A stretch of DNA of 64,000 nucleotides from Mikania micrantha (taxonomy: Eukaryota > Streptophyta > Magnoliopsida > Asterales > Asteraceae). Location of the stretch: NCBI GenBank assembly GCA_009363875.1, contig CM018691.1, positions 5,146,001-5,210,000 of the forward strand, given 5' to 3'. This document shows positions 48,138-60,900 of the stretch, piece after piece. The notes beneath the pieces were generated by a model. That model was not told where the DNA came from. It ran no database searches and saw only the letters and a program-made list of their open reading frames with translations. The position numbers and the translations under genes are program-made. Position 1 is the first letter of the stretch. Each line of letters begins with the position of its first letter.

Positions 48138-50732
48138 TCATGAATCCCTAAAACCGCCATTGTCAAAGAACATACCTCTGCCATCTCCACCATAAGTCAT
48201 CTCAGACCCAGCTAGCCTGCCACCAGCATTTGCTGCCAGTGCAGATTGCATCCCAAACATGCCACTCTGGGCACCAGACCTGAGGCCCATCTGTGCCTGA
48301 AAGTGTTGCTGTTGCTGAAAATGCAGCAACTGCTGTTGTTGATCTTGGGTGTGAATGGAATTAAGCTGAAATGACAGTTTTTGATCACCACTGCCGCTGC
48401 CGCCAGGTTGCTGAGGTGGTGGCTGCATGAAGTTAGTTACCTGTGGTGTGGAAGTAGGCGGCATAAGAAAACTAGAACCCGCCTGTGAAGGATTTGGTAT
48501 TTGTGGGGTTGGTGATTGAGCATCAGCAATGGCAGCCAAGTACATCAAGTTCTTTTGAAGCACAGCTTGGTACCTAAATCAGTTACACTTTTAAACTTCC
48601 TTTATAACTAACAAATTCTCAAATGCAGGACGATGATGATTTTATCCATGCTATACGCAAGGCGATACATTGATTAACTGTGATTGTGTTAGTTTCAACT
48701 AATTTAATTATTAATGGCCCCCTCTACTGTGTTGAATCTCTAACAAATCTTCCGAACGGGGTTGAAAGTTGCCCAACTTGTATTCTTAATAATAAAACCT
48801 CCTAACTAATTTGAATAAAAAACTATATTATTACTAGGACCACATGGCAGACCTTGAAATAACGGGTAAGGTTGCTGCTTTATGACATTAAGATCATAGG
48901 TGCAAGACATGAGAAATAGTCTTTTACACACATTTGTAGGATAAGGTTACGTACATCAGATCGCGAAGCGATCCGACCACTCTCCAGTTCTTGTGCAAAA
49001 CAGGAGATACGCCAAGCATCTGTACACTCATTATTACTAGGACCAACTATTGCTTTTAGAACAAGTGTCTAAGGCGCAAGGTGAGCTGAAAAACTCCCAA
49101 GGGGCTTGAGGTGGCGCCTCATTTACTTGTGTATCATAATTGGTCAAAATTCGGGAGACAAGGATATGCTGAGCAGTGATATGTAAAACAAATTGAACAA
49201 ATTATGAGATTCACTTGAAAAAAAAAGTTTATATGTAAAATAGACGTCAAAGACGTAGCCTCTACTTGTAAATAAAGCTTATTTGGTTGTAAATAAAGCA
49301 ATATCTCGCATGCGCCTCATGCTTCAGTTTTTGGGACTGATATGCATTTCTGTCTAACAATTTTGTATAAACTTAAAATCGAAGCATGAGGTCAACCAAA
49401 CAATAAATTTTCGCCGGAATTTGTTTTGACCTTTTACCCAATTTCCAAATTGCCATTTCTAACTAAATATGAATAAAAGCTGTATCAGCTGGCAATGTAA
49501 ATAACTTACTGAGCACACTCCTGAAACTTCCCAAGTTTTTGATTATCCAATATAGCCATAATCAGGTTTTTGTTGTCTTCAAGGTACTGCAATCACATGA
49601 ACAAATCCAGTATTACACGACCACACTTGATAAATATATACAGATGAACATGAAAACATTTTGATATATAACAATGGACTTTAAAATTGAACTTTCTTGG
49701 ACCCCAAATTCATGAAAGATAAGAGTCCAAACTCTAATTCTAACATGCAACAGGCAGAAACAGACTATTTTTGGTATTTACAAATAACAATACATCTCTA
49801 TGTTAGATGGCACTAGCAACAACTTGACCTCAGCCAAAAACAAACATGTTACTGAAGTTGAAATTAAAAAACTATAGAATTATAGACTACATATAAATTG
49901 AAATTGGACTTTCTTGAACCCCATATGCATGAAACTCAAACTCAAAAATTAGTCAATTTTTTGTATTAACAATGCACCTACATTAGTATTGCATAATTCA
50001 TTGTTGTGAATTTTGAGACTTATGTATTAGAGTACAAGTATAAAAGTCTTGTTCCTTATAGGTGTCTTTAATTAATTGAAAACTTTACGAATTTAATTAG
50101 TTATTATTATTAATTAATTAGTATAGTAGTATATGTCTTGGGTCCTTTGTGAACATTATGAGTTGAGAGTTTTTTTAATAAAAAAGAAAAAAAGAAAGTT
50201 TTTTTAATACAAAAAAAAAAAAAAGAAAGTTGATCGTTGTGCTTGCTTTGATTATCACTTGTTACCCAAAAATTAAGTTTGATGGTATTAATTAGTAACA
50301 GCTCAGACCTGTACAAAAATGACCTATTTTGACATGTTACACAACCGTTTGAGGCTCTTTATTTCGTGGGTCCAACATGGATTCATGGCAAATTCGATCA
50401 TAAAATGCCTGAAAACAACCTAATTTACAGATTTGTCGATGATCATAGCTGTTGAAATCTCGATTTTCAAATGAGACCCGAATTAATAATTAATCCACTC
50501 AAATTTATGAAAGTAATACAAAAACGACACGAATGTACTGATAAGATATAAATTCGATTCGCCGGCTATGTTTAACGAAACCAAAACTTGTCATATTAAT
50601 CCATCCGCTGACGGCTGGTAATGTGAAGAAGAAGATTATATATACCTTCTGAATCTGTTCGGTGGTGATTGCATTCAGAGGAAGATTGAACGGCGGCGGT
50701 TGCGGTGGTGGTTGCGGTTGCTGCCGTTGCAT
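48138..50732 (-). CDS. GIF: GRF-interacting factor (SSXT/SNH co-activator), 3 exons, 199 aa
   Basis: Transcriptional co-activator partner of GROWTH-REGULATING FACTORs, nuclear, promoting cell proliferation in leaves and flowers by recruiting SWI/SNF remodelling (family knowledge). Exons: 50732-50646, 49586-49510, 48573-48138; borders GT/AG and phases close. A short Gln/Pro-rich start (MQRQQPQPPPQPPPFN) leads into the SNH domain at residues about 21-70: ITTEQIQKYLEDNKNLIMAI, LDNQKLGKFQECAQYQAVLQ, KNLMYLAAIADAQ. The rest is Pro, Gln and Gly rich: PPPQQPGGSGSG, a QQQQLLHFQQQQHF stretch, then MGLRSGAQSGMFGMQ and a Gly-rich end finishing FFDNGGFRDS. Length is like the family (about 195-230 aa). 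I cannot place it with certainty among GIF1, GIF2 and GIF3. Intron 1 is about 1.1 kb; intron 2 carries SINE-like sequence. It converges with the coiled-coil gene, 2.3 kb apart. Confidence 0.94.
48850..49015 (+). mobile_element. SINE-like sequence in GIF intron 2
   Basis: GGTAAGGTTGCTGCTTTATG, then GGTGCAAGACATGAGAAATAG (B-box-like) and AGGATAAGGTTACGTACATC resemble the body of plant TS/Au-type SINEs. Boundaries and target duplication not resolved. Confidence 0.45.
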
Positions 50733-50979
50733 ATTTTCGCCGGAGACGAATATAATAATCTGTATAAGCGTCAGAACCCTAAACCCTGCATTAACAAAAC
50801 AAAAAGAAGGAATTTAAAACGAGGCACGCACGCACGGCACACGCACGCGGAACAAGACAAGCCGATAATTTGTTTGTCTCATATGCATATGCATATGCAT
50901 GTGCTGCCGAATAAATTGAACCTATTTTATTAAATAAATACATTCCCGCAAATTCAATTTACTGGTTGGGTTTTCACGT

Positions 50980-51212
50980 TGTGACTAAGAGGTTATGGGT
51001 TCAAGCTCTGCCAAAAATAATTTAAAGGACATCCAGGTAATGTAAGGAGTCTTGAGCTAATCTCAGGTTCTGGACCAGTTGGGGCGAGGGTTTACCCATT
51101 CTAGGGGGTTCCCACACATCTGGTGTGACCGCGTCTTATCTCTGCCCGGTGAGCCCTGTTAAGACAACATACGTGGTATGTAGGATTGTCGCTGTTAAGA
51201 AAAAAACGATTG
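50980..51212 (+). mobile_element. SINE-like sequence upstream of GIF
   Basis: GAGGTTATGGGTTCAAGCTC is B-box-like; GGGGCGAGGGTTTACCCATT and CGCTGTTAAGAAAAAAA follow, matching the body of the SINE at 21845. A second diverged copy seems to follow at 51240-51480. No clear target duplication. Confidence 0.55.
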
Positions 51213-51827
51213 TCATGGAAAATTGAAAACGTAGCCCAATAGGTATGCTCTCGCCTTTTATAGTGGAGGTCGGATGTTTGAATCTATTTGGGAGCACGTT
51301 TGAAGGACACAAAGTGTAAGGTCAGCTTAGGATTTATCTTAGGTTTGATTTTGATGGGAGACGAAATGAGGTTCATGTGCATCGGGTGTGGTCGTGGATT
51401 CTCACGAAGGTTGAGTAGCTGACCTTGCTTACATGTAGCGAAAGTGAGTGATAGACGTGAGAAAAAACGTTGTTCAAAAAATAAATATAGGACTAACGTA
51501 ACATCGGGTTGTAACAATATATTTGAATTCTTATAAAACATCGTGTTAAAAGTTATAATAAAAAACCTTTTATTAAAACTAGGAAAATATTTTTACATTT
51601 ATCTTTATAATAAAAGTTTTTATTACATATTTACCCAATCATTTAAATCAATTACATATTTCCTCTTAAGAGGAGGAAACATGTGATTTACTTTATATTT
51701 TGAAAGGGAAGATATGTTTCTGAAACGACAAATATATAATTAACTTTTTTACATAGGTCAATATGTAATAAATGATCTTAGCATTGAGATATATTTAAAC
51801 ACCTCTACTTTAAAAGCCATAAAAAAA

Positions 51828-52300
51828 GGGAAATTTACCAAAATGATCAATGTTGACCAAGAAATTACCAAAATGATCACAATGATTTCGGCGTCTAAGA
51901 CTCCCATTTAGACGCCCATTTAGACGCCCATTTTGTGTACTTTTTACAACATACGGCCCCACATGTCGGCGGCTTCGTCGGGATGTCTAAGACTCATTTT
52001 CTACTGGCGTCTTAGACGCCGACCTAGACGCCGACTTAGACGCCCGTATGTTTACAATAATTACAGAAAAAGGGCGTCTAAAGGCGTCTAAGTCGGCGTC
52101 TAGGTCGTCGTCTAAGACGCCAGTAGAAAAGGAGTCTTAGACACACCGACAAAGCCGCCGACATGTGGGCCCGTATGTTGTAAAAAAGTACACAAAATGG
52201 GCGTCTAAATGGGCGTCTAAATAGGAGTCTTAGACGCCGAAATCATTGTGATCATTTTGGTAATTTCTTGGTCAACATTGATCATTTTGGTAATTTTCCC
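51828..52300. mobile_element. Mutator-like full-length hairpin element
   Basis: 473 bases, nearly all inverted repeat: GGGAAATTTACCAAAATGAT at the left against ATCATTTTGGTAATTTTCCC at the right, arms of about 210 bases. It is flanked by a 9-bp duplication ATAAAAAAA (51819-51827 and 52301-52309), as for Mutator-type elements, though that site is A-rich and so weak evidence. Arms carry GGCGTCTAAG motifs many times. Confidence 0.85.
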
Positions 52301-53088
52301 ATAAAAAAACCTTATATGCACGCCACATGTGAACATTTTGATCAAAAAGAAGTAAAAAAAATTGAAAAAGTTCAACGTTTAAATAGTAAATTAATTAAAG
52401 TAGAGGAGGAATTATTGCAACTTTTTTGAAGATCATAATAATGCAATATTTAGAAGCATTGCATAATTCTACCATGTGAATAGGTTGTTGCGACACACAT
52501 TTACACACATACACACACATACATATATAATGAATTTGTCTGACCACAATAGTTTGGTTTTTATTAGTATATATAATATCTATATTATATACTCAATACT
52601 ATATAATAAATAAAAATAAAAGAGGACACATGTCATGATTTTATATTATTCTATAACAATTTTCTTACGTCTCTATCTTATTTAATGTATCATATATTAA
52701 ATAATTTTTAAGTTGAAAATATTATAATAAGAAATATTGAAAACATTTTTCAAAATGAAATGTATAAAAAAAACTTTGAAAAAATTAATATATAAATAAC
52801 AATATTATTATTTTATTACTTAAAGTTATCTAAAACTTTTACTCATATTTTATATCAAAAAATCGATTATTTAGATTTTTATTAATAACTATTTATTATT
52901 TTTTTATTAATCTGTGTAATACATCCCATGTCACTCAAGAAAACACAACTCCATTCAAGAGAAAGGTCATGTCTTATGAATGACTATCCGTTTGAAGAAA
53001 AAACGACAATTGAACGGTCAAACCTTGTAAAAGACGAATTTTATCTTTTGTTTTATTCTGAAATTTAGTAGTTAACTAATGTTTAAAA

Positions 53089-53112
53089 CTAGGGGTTTAC
53101 CCGCGTTGCAGC
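53089..53112 (-). mobile_element. Possible Helitron 3' end
   Basis: On the minus strand: a small hairpin CCGCTGCAACGCGG, ten bases, then CTAG followed by T, as at Helitron 3' ends. The matching 5' TC end was not identified, so the element's extent is unknown. Confidence 0.45.
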
Positions 53113-53319
53113 GGTAACTGCATATTAATACAAAAAACGGTACCTAATCAATTAAAATTGTGTCAAAAAATATATTAAGTCATATTAATCTATCAATATA
53201 AATATTGATATCCAATTATGATAACGACAACAATTTCACAAATATTAATTGTCCTTTGATATGGGTATTTAATCACGATAGTAGGCATAATGTGAAAAAT
53301 TATATAATCAAAACAACAA

Positions 53320-55020
53320 ACAAATGTGTTCGCATTCATAAAATCGCTATTTTTTTAATTGGCATCAATATTTAATTTAAGAATTGTTAATGTTATTTTT
53401 TAATTATTATGGTTATTTAATAGTATTGTTAGAATTGGTTGTTTAATTTATGCATGCGTCAAAAATTTCCTTCCCTCATTGCACTGGAACCATGACAGAT
53501 TACTTGTTGGCTCTAAAATTAGAATATATATGCACAACTGTTACAGTTTCCATCCACTTAAAAAAACTATTATAAGAAATCGCCTCTAAAAACGTGAAAA
53601 TAAACATAACCGCGTCAAAAAACTCTATAATAGAAAACCATGAGACGAGAAATTCTGTTACCATTTCTAATATAAGAACGCATGTACGATCTTGTGTATC
53701 AAAAACACAGATATAAAAACAAGTTACAACAGTTGTCACTCCGACTCAAAATCCTAAAGTGTAGCCGTTATAAAATGTCTGTCACACCATAATAAAAAAA
53801 TTTCGTGCTTAATTGTAAAATATAGCATTAATAAATAGAACATAAGATGACTAAACAAAATGGTAACAAATTAATTATTATTTAACAATTACTGTTATTA
53901 ATTAATTTTGAGTCTATTATATTGTTGTGGTAACAACATCACAAATATTAAAATGTAAACAAAAAATTTGTTGCAACGACTGTCAATCCATCATAAAATA
54001 TTAATATGTGTGTAAAAATTTTCATTGTTAGTTAATTAATTTATCATTATTATTTAATTGTTAATTACAATTACCGCTTGTAGCCGCATTTTAGACTCAT
54101 CTTGTCGTAATGACAGAATCACGAATATCAAAATGTAAACAAAAAACTAATTGCAACGGTTGTCAATCCATCATAAAACAATAAATCAAAACACATGCAA
54201 AAGTTTTGGCTATTAGTTAATTAATTATTATTATTTAATTATTATAAAGCAATTAGTATATTAGTATTTTTTTTCTTTGAACGACCTGGTACGACCACAC
54301 CCAAGATGAAATTTCAACAGTCCCCTCGGATTTGACGCTCTAGGGCGTACGTCCGAGCCCACCCCAAGAGGAACCTCACAACTGGCCAAATGAGTAAACC
54401 CCCTGAACTTGCCTTAGCAAATATGATTCGATCCGGATTCGAACCCAAGACCTCTCATATATAATTAAAGGAGGTACCATTAGGTTAGAAGCCTTTAGTT
54501 AGTATATTAGTATTAAATAATAAATTATTTAATTATTATTAATATTATATAATAATTATTTTTTATTAAATATTGTTATTAAAGCTGGAGCCGCCGTTTT
54601 CTTTGATCCAATCTTGTATATTATATAATTATATTGATATTTAATTAATATTAATAATATATAATAATCATAAAATTGCTATTTTTATAATTGGTATCAA
54701 TATTTAATTTAAGAATTATTAATGTTATTTTTTAATTATGTTATTTAATAGTATTGTTAGTATTAGTTATTTAATTTATGCATGCGTCAAAAATTTCATT
54801 CTCTTATTGCTCTGAAATCATGACAGATTAATTGTTGGCTCTAAAATTAGAATATATATTAATATATACACAACTACTACATTTTCTATCCACTTAAAAC
54901 AACTCTTATAACAAATCGCCTCTAAAAACATAACCGCTTAAAAAATTCTATATTAGATAATCATGAGGTGAGAAACTATGTCACCATTTCTAATATAAGA
55001 ACGCATGCACGACATATGTC
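53320..55020. repeat. Diverged direct repeat, about 370 bp, two copies 1.3 kb apart
   Basis: 53320-53700 and 54660-55020 share ATCAATATTTAATTTAAGAA, TTATGCATGCGTCAAAAATT, TTGTTGGCTCTAAAATTAGA and ACCATTTCTAATATAAGAAC with scattered changes. Shorter units (CAAAATGTAAACAAAAAA.., TGTCAATCCATCATAAAA) recur at 53940 and 54120, with a weaker one near 55490. Confidence 0.75.
54269..54498 (-). mobile_element. tRNA-like SINE with 16-bp target duplication
   Basis: 230 bases on the minus strand, flanked by TTAGTATATTAGTATT (54253-54268 and 54499-54514). The minus-strand head has TAATGGTACCTCC and a B box GGGTTCGAATCC; the tail is A-rich. Confidence 0.88.
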
Positions 55021-56214
55021 ATGATTGCATATATATAAATTAATATAACAATCATTATTTAATTATTATTAATATTTAAAGTCCGTTCGTAACGTTTGTT
55101 AGCCCACCCTAAAACAATTAATTAAAGTGTAATAAAAGAAAATCTCAATCGTAAGAAATACCAACCCAAATAAACGCATATAATGTTAAAAATCATATAA
55201 ATAACACAAAAAAAGACACACAATCGTAAGATTATTTCAAAAAAAAGTCTAGAATCGTGGGTAAAAGGGACAAATTTTAGCATATGCTGTTGATATGCTT
55301 TGTGGTATCAACACACTAAATGGGTTATATGATGTTGGCCAAGTACTTGCTAGTTGCTACTTGGGTTTTATTGGAAAATCAGGGGTTTTCAAGTCGACAA
55401 CAAAATACTTTTACTTGTTTTTCTGATGTAACTTTTGAATATAAATTAAAATTGAATCAAACCATCCTGTCATTGTAACAATATCATGAATATCAAAATG
55501 CAAACAAAAATCCGTCACAATGGCTGTCAGTTGATCCTAAAACGATAAATCAACCGTTTTGTAAAAGTTTTGAATATTATTTAATTATTTAAGTATTATT
55601 ATTATTATTTAATTAGTATTAACTATTAATTATTAATATTATTTAATTATTATTATAATCCTTTAATAAGTTAATTAATTATTATTATTATTTAATTACA
55701 TTAGCCGCCGTTTTTGACTTTACGGCGCTTTTTATTACGTAATATTATTTAATTATTAGCATTATATAATAATCGTTATTTAATTATTATTAATATTTAA
55801 TTATTATTATTATTCATTCGTAATGATGTCGTTTGGCAAATGTATACGTAGTAACAATAAAAAAGAAACGAAAAAGAGTTGAATTATATTATTATTATTA
55901 TTATTTTGTAATTTTTACAATAGAATAACTCTAAACTAAATTAGATTTTTGTTAAAAGGTGTAGCAAATCCGAATCAATGTTTTAGAGGGGAAACTTATC
56001 ACCCTGAATTCTTTTGACGGATAGTTTTTTAAGTTGGAGCATATATGTTTGGTGGCAGACCCATTCGGTGGCAGACACATGATTTTTTTACCGTGAGGTC
56101 ACATTTTTCTAATACTATTATTTATAGTAACTTAACGTTACAATTTTTGGATCGTGTCGAGCTTGCTGGGCTAGGTCCGGTTGGACTTTACTAAGTTAGT
56201 TAATGATTCTCTTA

Positions 56215-57262
56215 GGTGATTGTTTTTCCTGCAAAAGAGCTTCTAAACCTCTTTTGTCTGCGTCCCGCAGACCACGGGCAGATGAAGAGTGTTTGTTTTT
56301 CCGAAGACATTTCATTAAAAAAGGTCTGCGAAACCTCTTTTTCTTGCAGACATGGTACAACCTTTTTTTGAATCTTCAAACCTCTTGGTTTTTAAAAAAC
56401 CACATTCATGTCTCCCTTCCATTCCCGCACCCCATCTCCGGCTCTCCACCACCAGCGAGCTGCTCCACCGCCGGCACCGCCGCCCCTCCACCGTCGTCGC
56501 CCCCGCCGTTAAATCAAGTTGCCAAATCAATCTCCGGCTCTACAGCCGTGCATTCCTTGCAATTTGCCAAATCAATCTTGCACTTCACTTCATACTTCAA
56601 GAAACATTCGAAACAATTCATCCGTTTGCAGAGCCACACTTTCTGTCCACCAGAAATCCAATGCTCTCTTATCAACCTCGTCATCCACCAGGTTTGGATT
56701 TGTAATTCTGAGAAATTAGTGTGTTCCGTTGATTTCTCCTGCAAATGGGTGTGTTGACAGATTTAATTTGCTAGGAGTTTGATTATGATTTGAAAGTTGA
56801 AACCTTATTTGATTGGGAATTGGGTGTTCTTGACTATTTCAGGGAATCAACTTAACATTAATACTGCGAAAATTCATTGGGAATTTGGTGTTTTAGCTCT
56901 TGATTTAACTAGTTGTGGGCTGTGAATATATTAAAAAGATGATTTAGGTTATGCCCAGAGTAAAATCTGTTGAGCTGCTCAGTTTATTTTGTAATTTGAA
57001 GAGTTTAATATATGAAACAAGGTTATAAATCCTTCATAAGCTAAGGAACTGTGGTGAAGAGAAGAAAAGATTGATGTAAAAGAAAGATTGGCGGTGGGAA
57101 CTGTGGCGGTGAAGAGAAGAAGAGGGTTTTATAAAAGAGGTCTGCAAAGATAAAAACTAACCCTCTTTTTGCAGAGATTTGGTCCACCTCTTCTGCAAAA
57201 AAGGTCTGCAGACATGGTCCGCAGACTGCAGACGTTTTAGCTCTTCAAAAACAAACATCACC
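56215..57262 (+). mobile_element. PIF/Harbinger-like element 2
   Basis: 1048 bases from GGTGATTGTTTTTC to GAAAAACAAACATCACC with a TTA duplication on both sides (56212-56214 and 57263-57265), the PIF/Harbinger signature. Subterminal GGTCTGCGAAACCTC / GCAGACC motifs and a CACCGCC-rich core match 26035-26823. The open frame 56203-56757 shows no transposase or other known domain. Confidence 0.75.
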
Positions 57263-57974
57263 TTACTACCCATTACACCAACTTCAATTTTAGTGTGATA
57301 AGTCCTTTTCAATTATATTTATGACATCACTTTAAAAACTCTTATGAGTCAAAAGAAATTTCAAGATATACGTTCAATTAACGTATATTATTGAACGTAT
57401 ATCTGATCAATGTATGTTGGTATCTTGCGATTATACACATCTAGAAGATAACATAATGCAGCAACCTATTCAAGTTTCTACAATCACACTTATTTAGTTA
57501 TTTGTAATCAAATGTAAACTTCATTACCTTACCTTGGAGACATAATCATGAATCAATCGGTCGGTTTGTCGGTTGAGCAGATGATTATCTCTCATGATCA
57601 TCAGATCCTATGTTTTTCTTACACCCAAACTCTCATCATAAGTTTCATCAACACACATTTACTTCCATTGTGTTTAAGAGTGGCACCCTCCTCAAGACTG
57701 CTTGGGTTTGTTATGTGCCTACCATTAGTCAACTTGCTGATATCTTGACTAAGATATCGGTTTACAAAATCTTGATAAAATTGAACTAAAAAATCCATGA
57801 AATTTGAAAAAGGAAATATATAATTAAAACAGGGACATGCAATTAACTAAAGGTTCAATGCATAAGACAGGAACTAGAAACATAAATGCATGAAAATGTT
57901 TCAACAGTTTCTCTGTATCTATGCATGTATACGTAAATATAAACGAGCAGAACGATTAAAAGATTGAAGCTAAC

Positions 57975-60900
57975 TCAGTGCATATTAGAACGGTCTGCAC
58001 GTGGCCTAACTGGTGTCTTTGAAGGGCTCACCCTGCATCAAAACAGGCTCAAATTAGAGACCTTAACAGTTAGATTATAAAAGAGGCAATTATGAGGCGG
58101 TAATTGGTTTCTTAGATGGGCCCCGTTTTCGATGCACGCATATAATGTATATATGTGTCGGCCCTTAAGCGACAAAAGTAAAGTTGCACTAATTTTAACG
58201 TTATTTTCCTTTATTTTTGTGAAAATAACGTTAAAACCATTGGGTTGGTTGGTTAATCAGGCATCATGAGCCGGGGGTCTCATTGGAAGCAGCATCTCTA
58301 TTCCTACGGGGCAGATGTAAGGCTGTCTACATCTTACCCTCCTCAGACCCTACCTTAGCTTTGCTAATGGTGGGATATACTGAATACGATGATGATGATG
58401 AATTGGTTTCTTAGATATGATTACATTACTAATATTACTTCATTAATGAGTTAAACTTTTAAAGAATATGATTAAAATAGGGGTCTTATACATCAAATTT
58501 CAAATTAAATATCCTGCAAACTGCACCATGTAGAAACACACTTTAACTTTCTCCAAGATTTCAGCAAACTTTTATAGTTGGGGCATATAAACCAACTTAC
58601 AGTTTATTACTGATTTACCAACCATTCAGATTAACTCATTTTAACTGATTTACCTGTTAATTGCAAATCATTGATGTGGCACTGGTTGATGTCATGCCAA
58701 CTCAGACAAAAAACACCACATACGCGTTAAAATGTTTATTGAAAAAGATAACCAAAAACTTACTACAATTTTGAAATAATGTTTCCTTAAATGTATTTTA
58801 AAATAATTATTAGATGTCAAATCATATGCACATCACATATATTATGCACTAAAAATGTCACATCAGTATTTTTTCACAAAATCATCAAACATCTGAAAAA
58901 TGTAACTTGGTTGCTAGAATCTATAATGAAGTGTAACTTTATTACTGTTTTGCTCCTAATTTATTTTTCGTTGCTAAAATCTGGAAAAAAGAGTTCATTT
59001 CTGAGTTCACGTTTAACCTTGAATATATGTGATGGACTCCTTTCAACCCATTTGCCTAGTTTCTTTTCGAATTCAATTTGTATATTTTACCCATTTGACC
59101 CATTAGAGATGAAACGTAACCTGCATCGACCCTTTTAATAAAATAAATGGGTTGAAACTACAACCTATGAAAATTTTAGATAACAGAAACTGATACATGG
59201 GAGTGTATTAAAAGGACGAAGAGCATAATGACCACCCGACCTTATTGGCAATGATCCCAGCACAACACCGCTGCAGTTCAGAGCTGCAATTGCACTCTCA
59301 GCCTGCAGAAAGAATTAAAAAAATACCTATATTAAAAAAAATATACATATATTTGAAACTATGCCTGGCAAAATGGGCGGGTTGGGTCGGGTTGGGTAAC
59401 GATTCAGAACGGGTTCGGGTCAGGATGAGTGCGGGTCAGAACGGGTTTTAAGCAAACTCAGTTTGGGTCTAAATGGATTGTTCTTAAAAAACATCAATTT
59501 AATTTAATTTCAAATGAGTTATAAGTAAACAAATAGTCCATTTGGATAAGTTTTAGTGATTTTCTCATCAAATATGTTATTAATCATTCTTAAATGTTTG
59601 AATCCATTGCATTTATACACTTTTTTGTTTACCCGTCTTGACCCGCATTCTATTTAAGTGCTACCCATCTTCAACCCATTCAATATTATGATTTTACCCA
59701 TTTCAACCTATTATACTACAATTGTTTACTCAAACCAAACCATTTCCTTTGACATGGGTAAAATTTGCCACCTCTATTTGAAACCAAAAAGTGAACATAA
59801 CTTATGCAGTTCATGTTGAGGGGAAAACCAAATCCTTTGCAAGTGCATTTTAGCATGCACATATTTCATTATCATCAATACTAATAATCAAGAACTAACA
59901 AGCTTTAAGCATATTGTCCATGTAAACAAACTACACAAGCTCTAAATTAGATCATCATTTCCACCAGCAAAAGGAAACAGGGTTAATTACTTAATTACAC
60001 CATAATGCAACTTATTCACGCCTTTTTGTCATTGTATGTTACACAAATGCTAATTTCCACATCATACTTATTTTTTATTTAACTATTGTACGCGGGTAAA
60101 CTTCTATAGCAGGTAAAATGTTGATGTGGCACCAGACATACAATGATAAGAAAAACAAAAAGTAGGTTGCATAAAACATAAAAATAGAATTTTTTTTCCC
60201 TTACATATAATGACAATAAGTGAAAGCAAGTTAAATTTTGGTGTAATAAACTCAAACAAATATACAAAACTTGCTCTCTAATTACCATATTGTGTTTTTC
60301 ATTATCCCCAAATCAATTGGAGGAGACATGCCAAGCAAACGTATTAAGCAAGATTTGATACAATTCAAGATTTTGCAGGGCTCACATCACAAGGAATTAA
60401 CATACAAAGGTATATAATTAAATAGACGTCATGCTATGGTCCCATTCCTTCCTTTAGGACACTGAATTCAACATATTCAATTTTTTTTTTCCAGAATTAA
60501 GTTTTTATTTATGTTTTTTAGGAAAATCACATTAAATCAATGATCAGTTATTTTAGTCAATGACTGTCAGTTGTTTACAGTTTATTATGAATATTTGGCT
60601 GACCCTTAAAAAAGATATAACCACCCTCATAAAAGACCTCCTTTGTAATTTTGAGATAAATTTTTATTATTATAAATATTATATCTCTAAAGTTTTAGTT
60701 ATTTGTGTATTATATATGTTTCAGAAAACATAATTTTCACATATAAAGAACAAAGCAAACCTCCAATGCATCTTTAATGTAGCAAATATTTGAGAATATA
60801 ATTAAAGTTCAAAAACTTTTAGTGCTTCAAGTTATTTAATTTTTAAGTAGCAAAACAGGCTAAAAAAATTCACAAAAATTTACCATCACAAACTCAACAA

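Noticed and set aside
56203..56757. 184-aa open frame
   Set aside because: Starts outside and runs into the second PIF/Harbinger-like element; no known domain and shadows in other frames.
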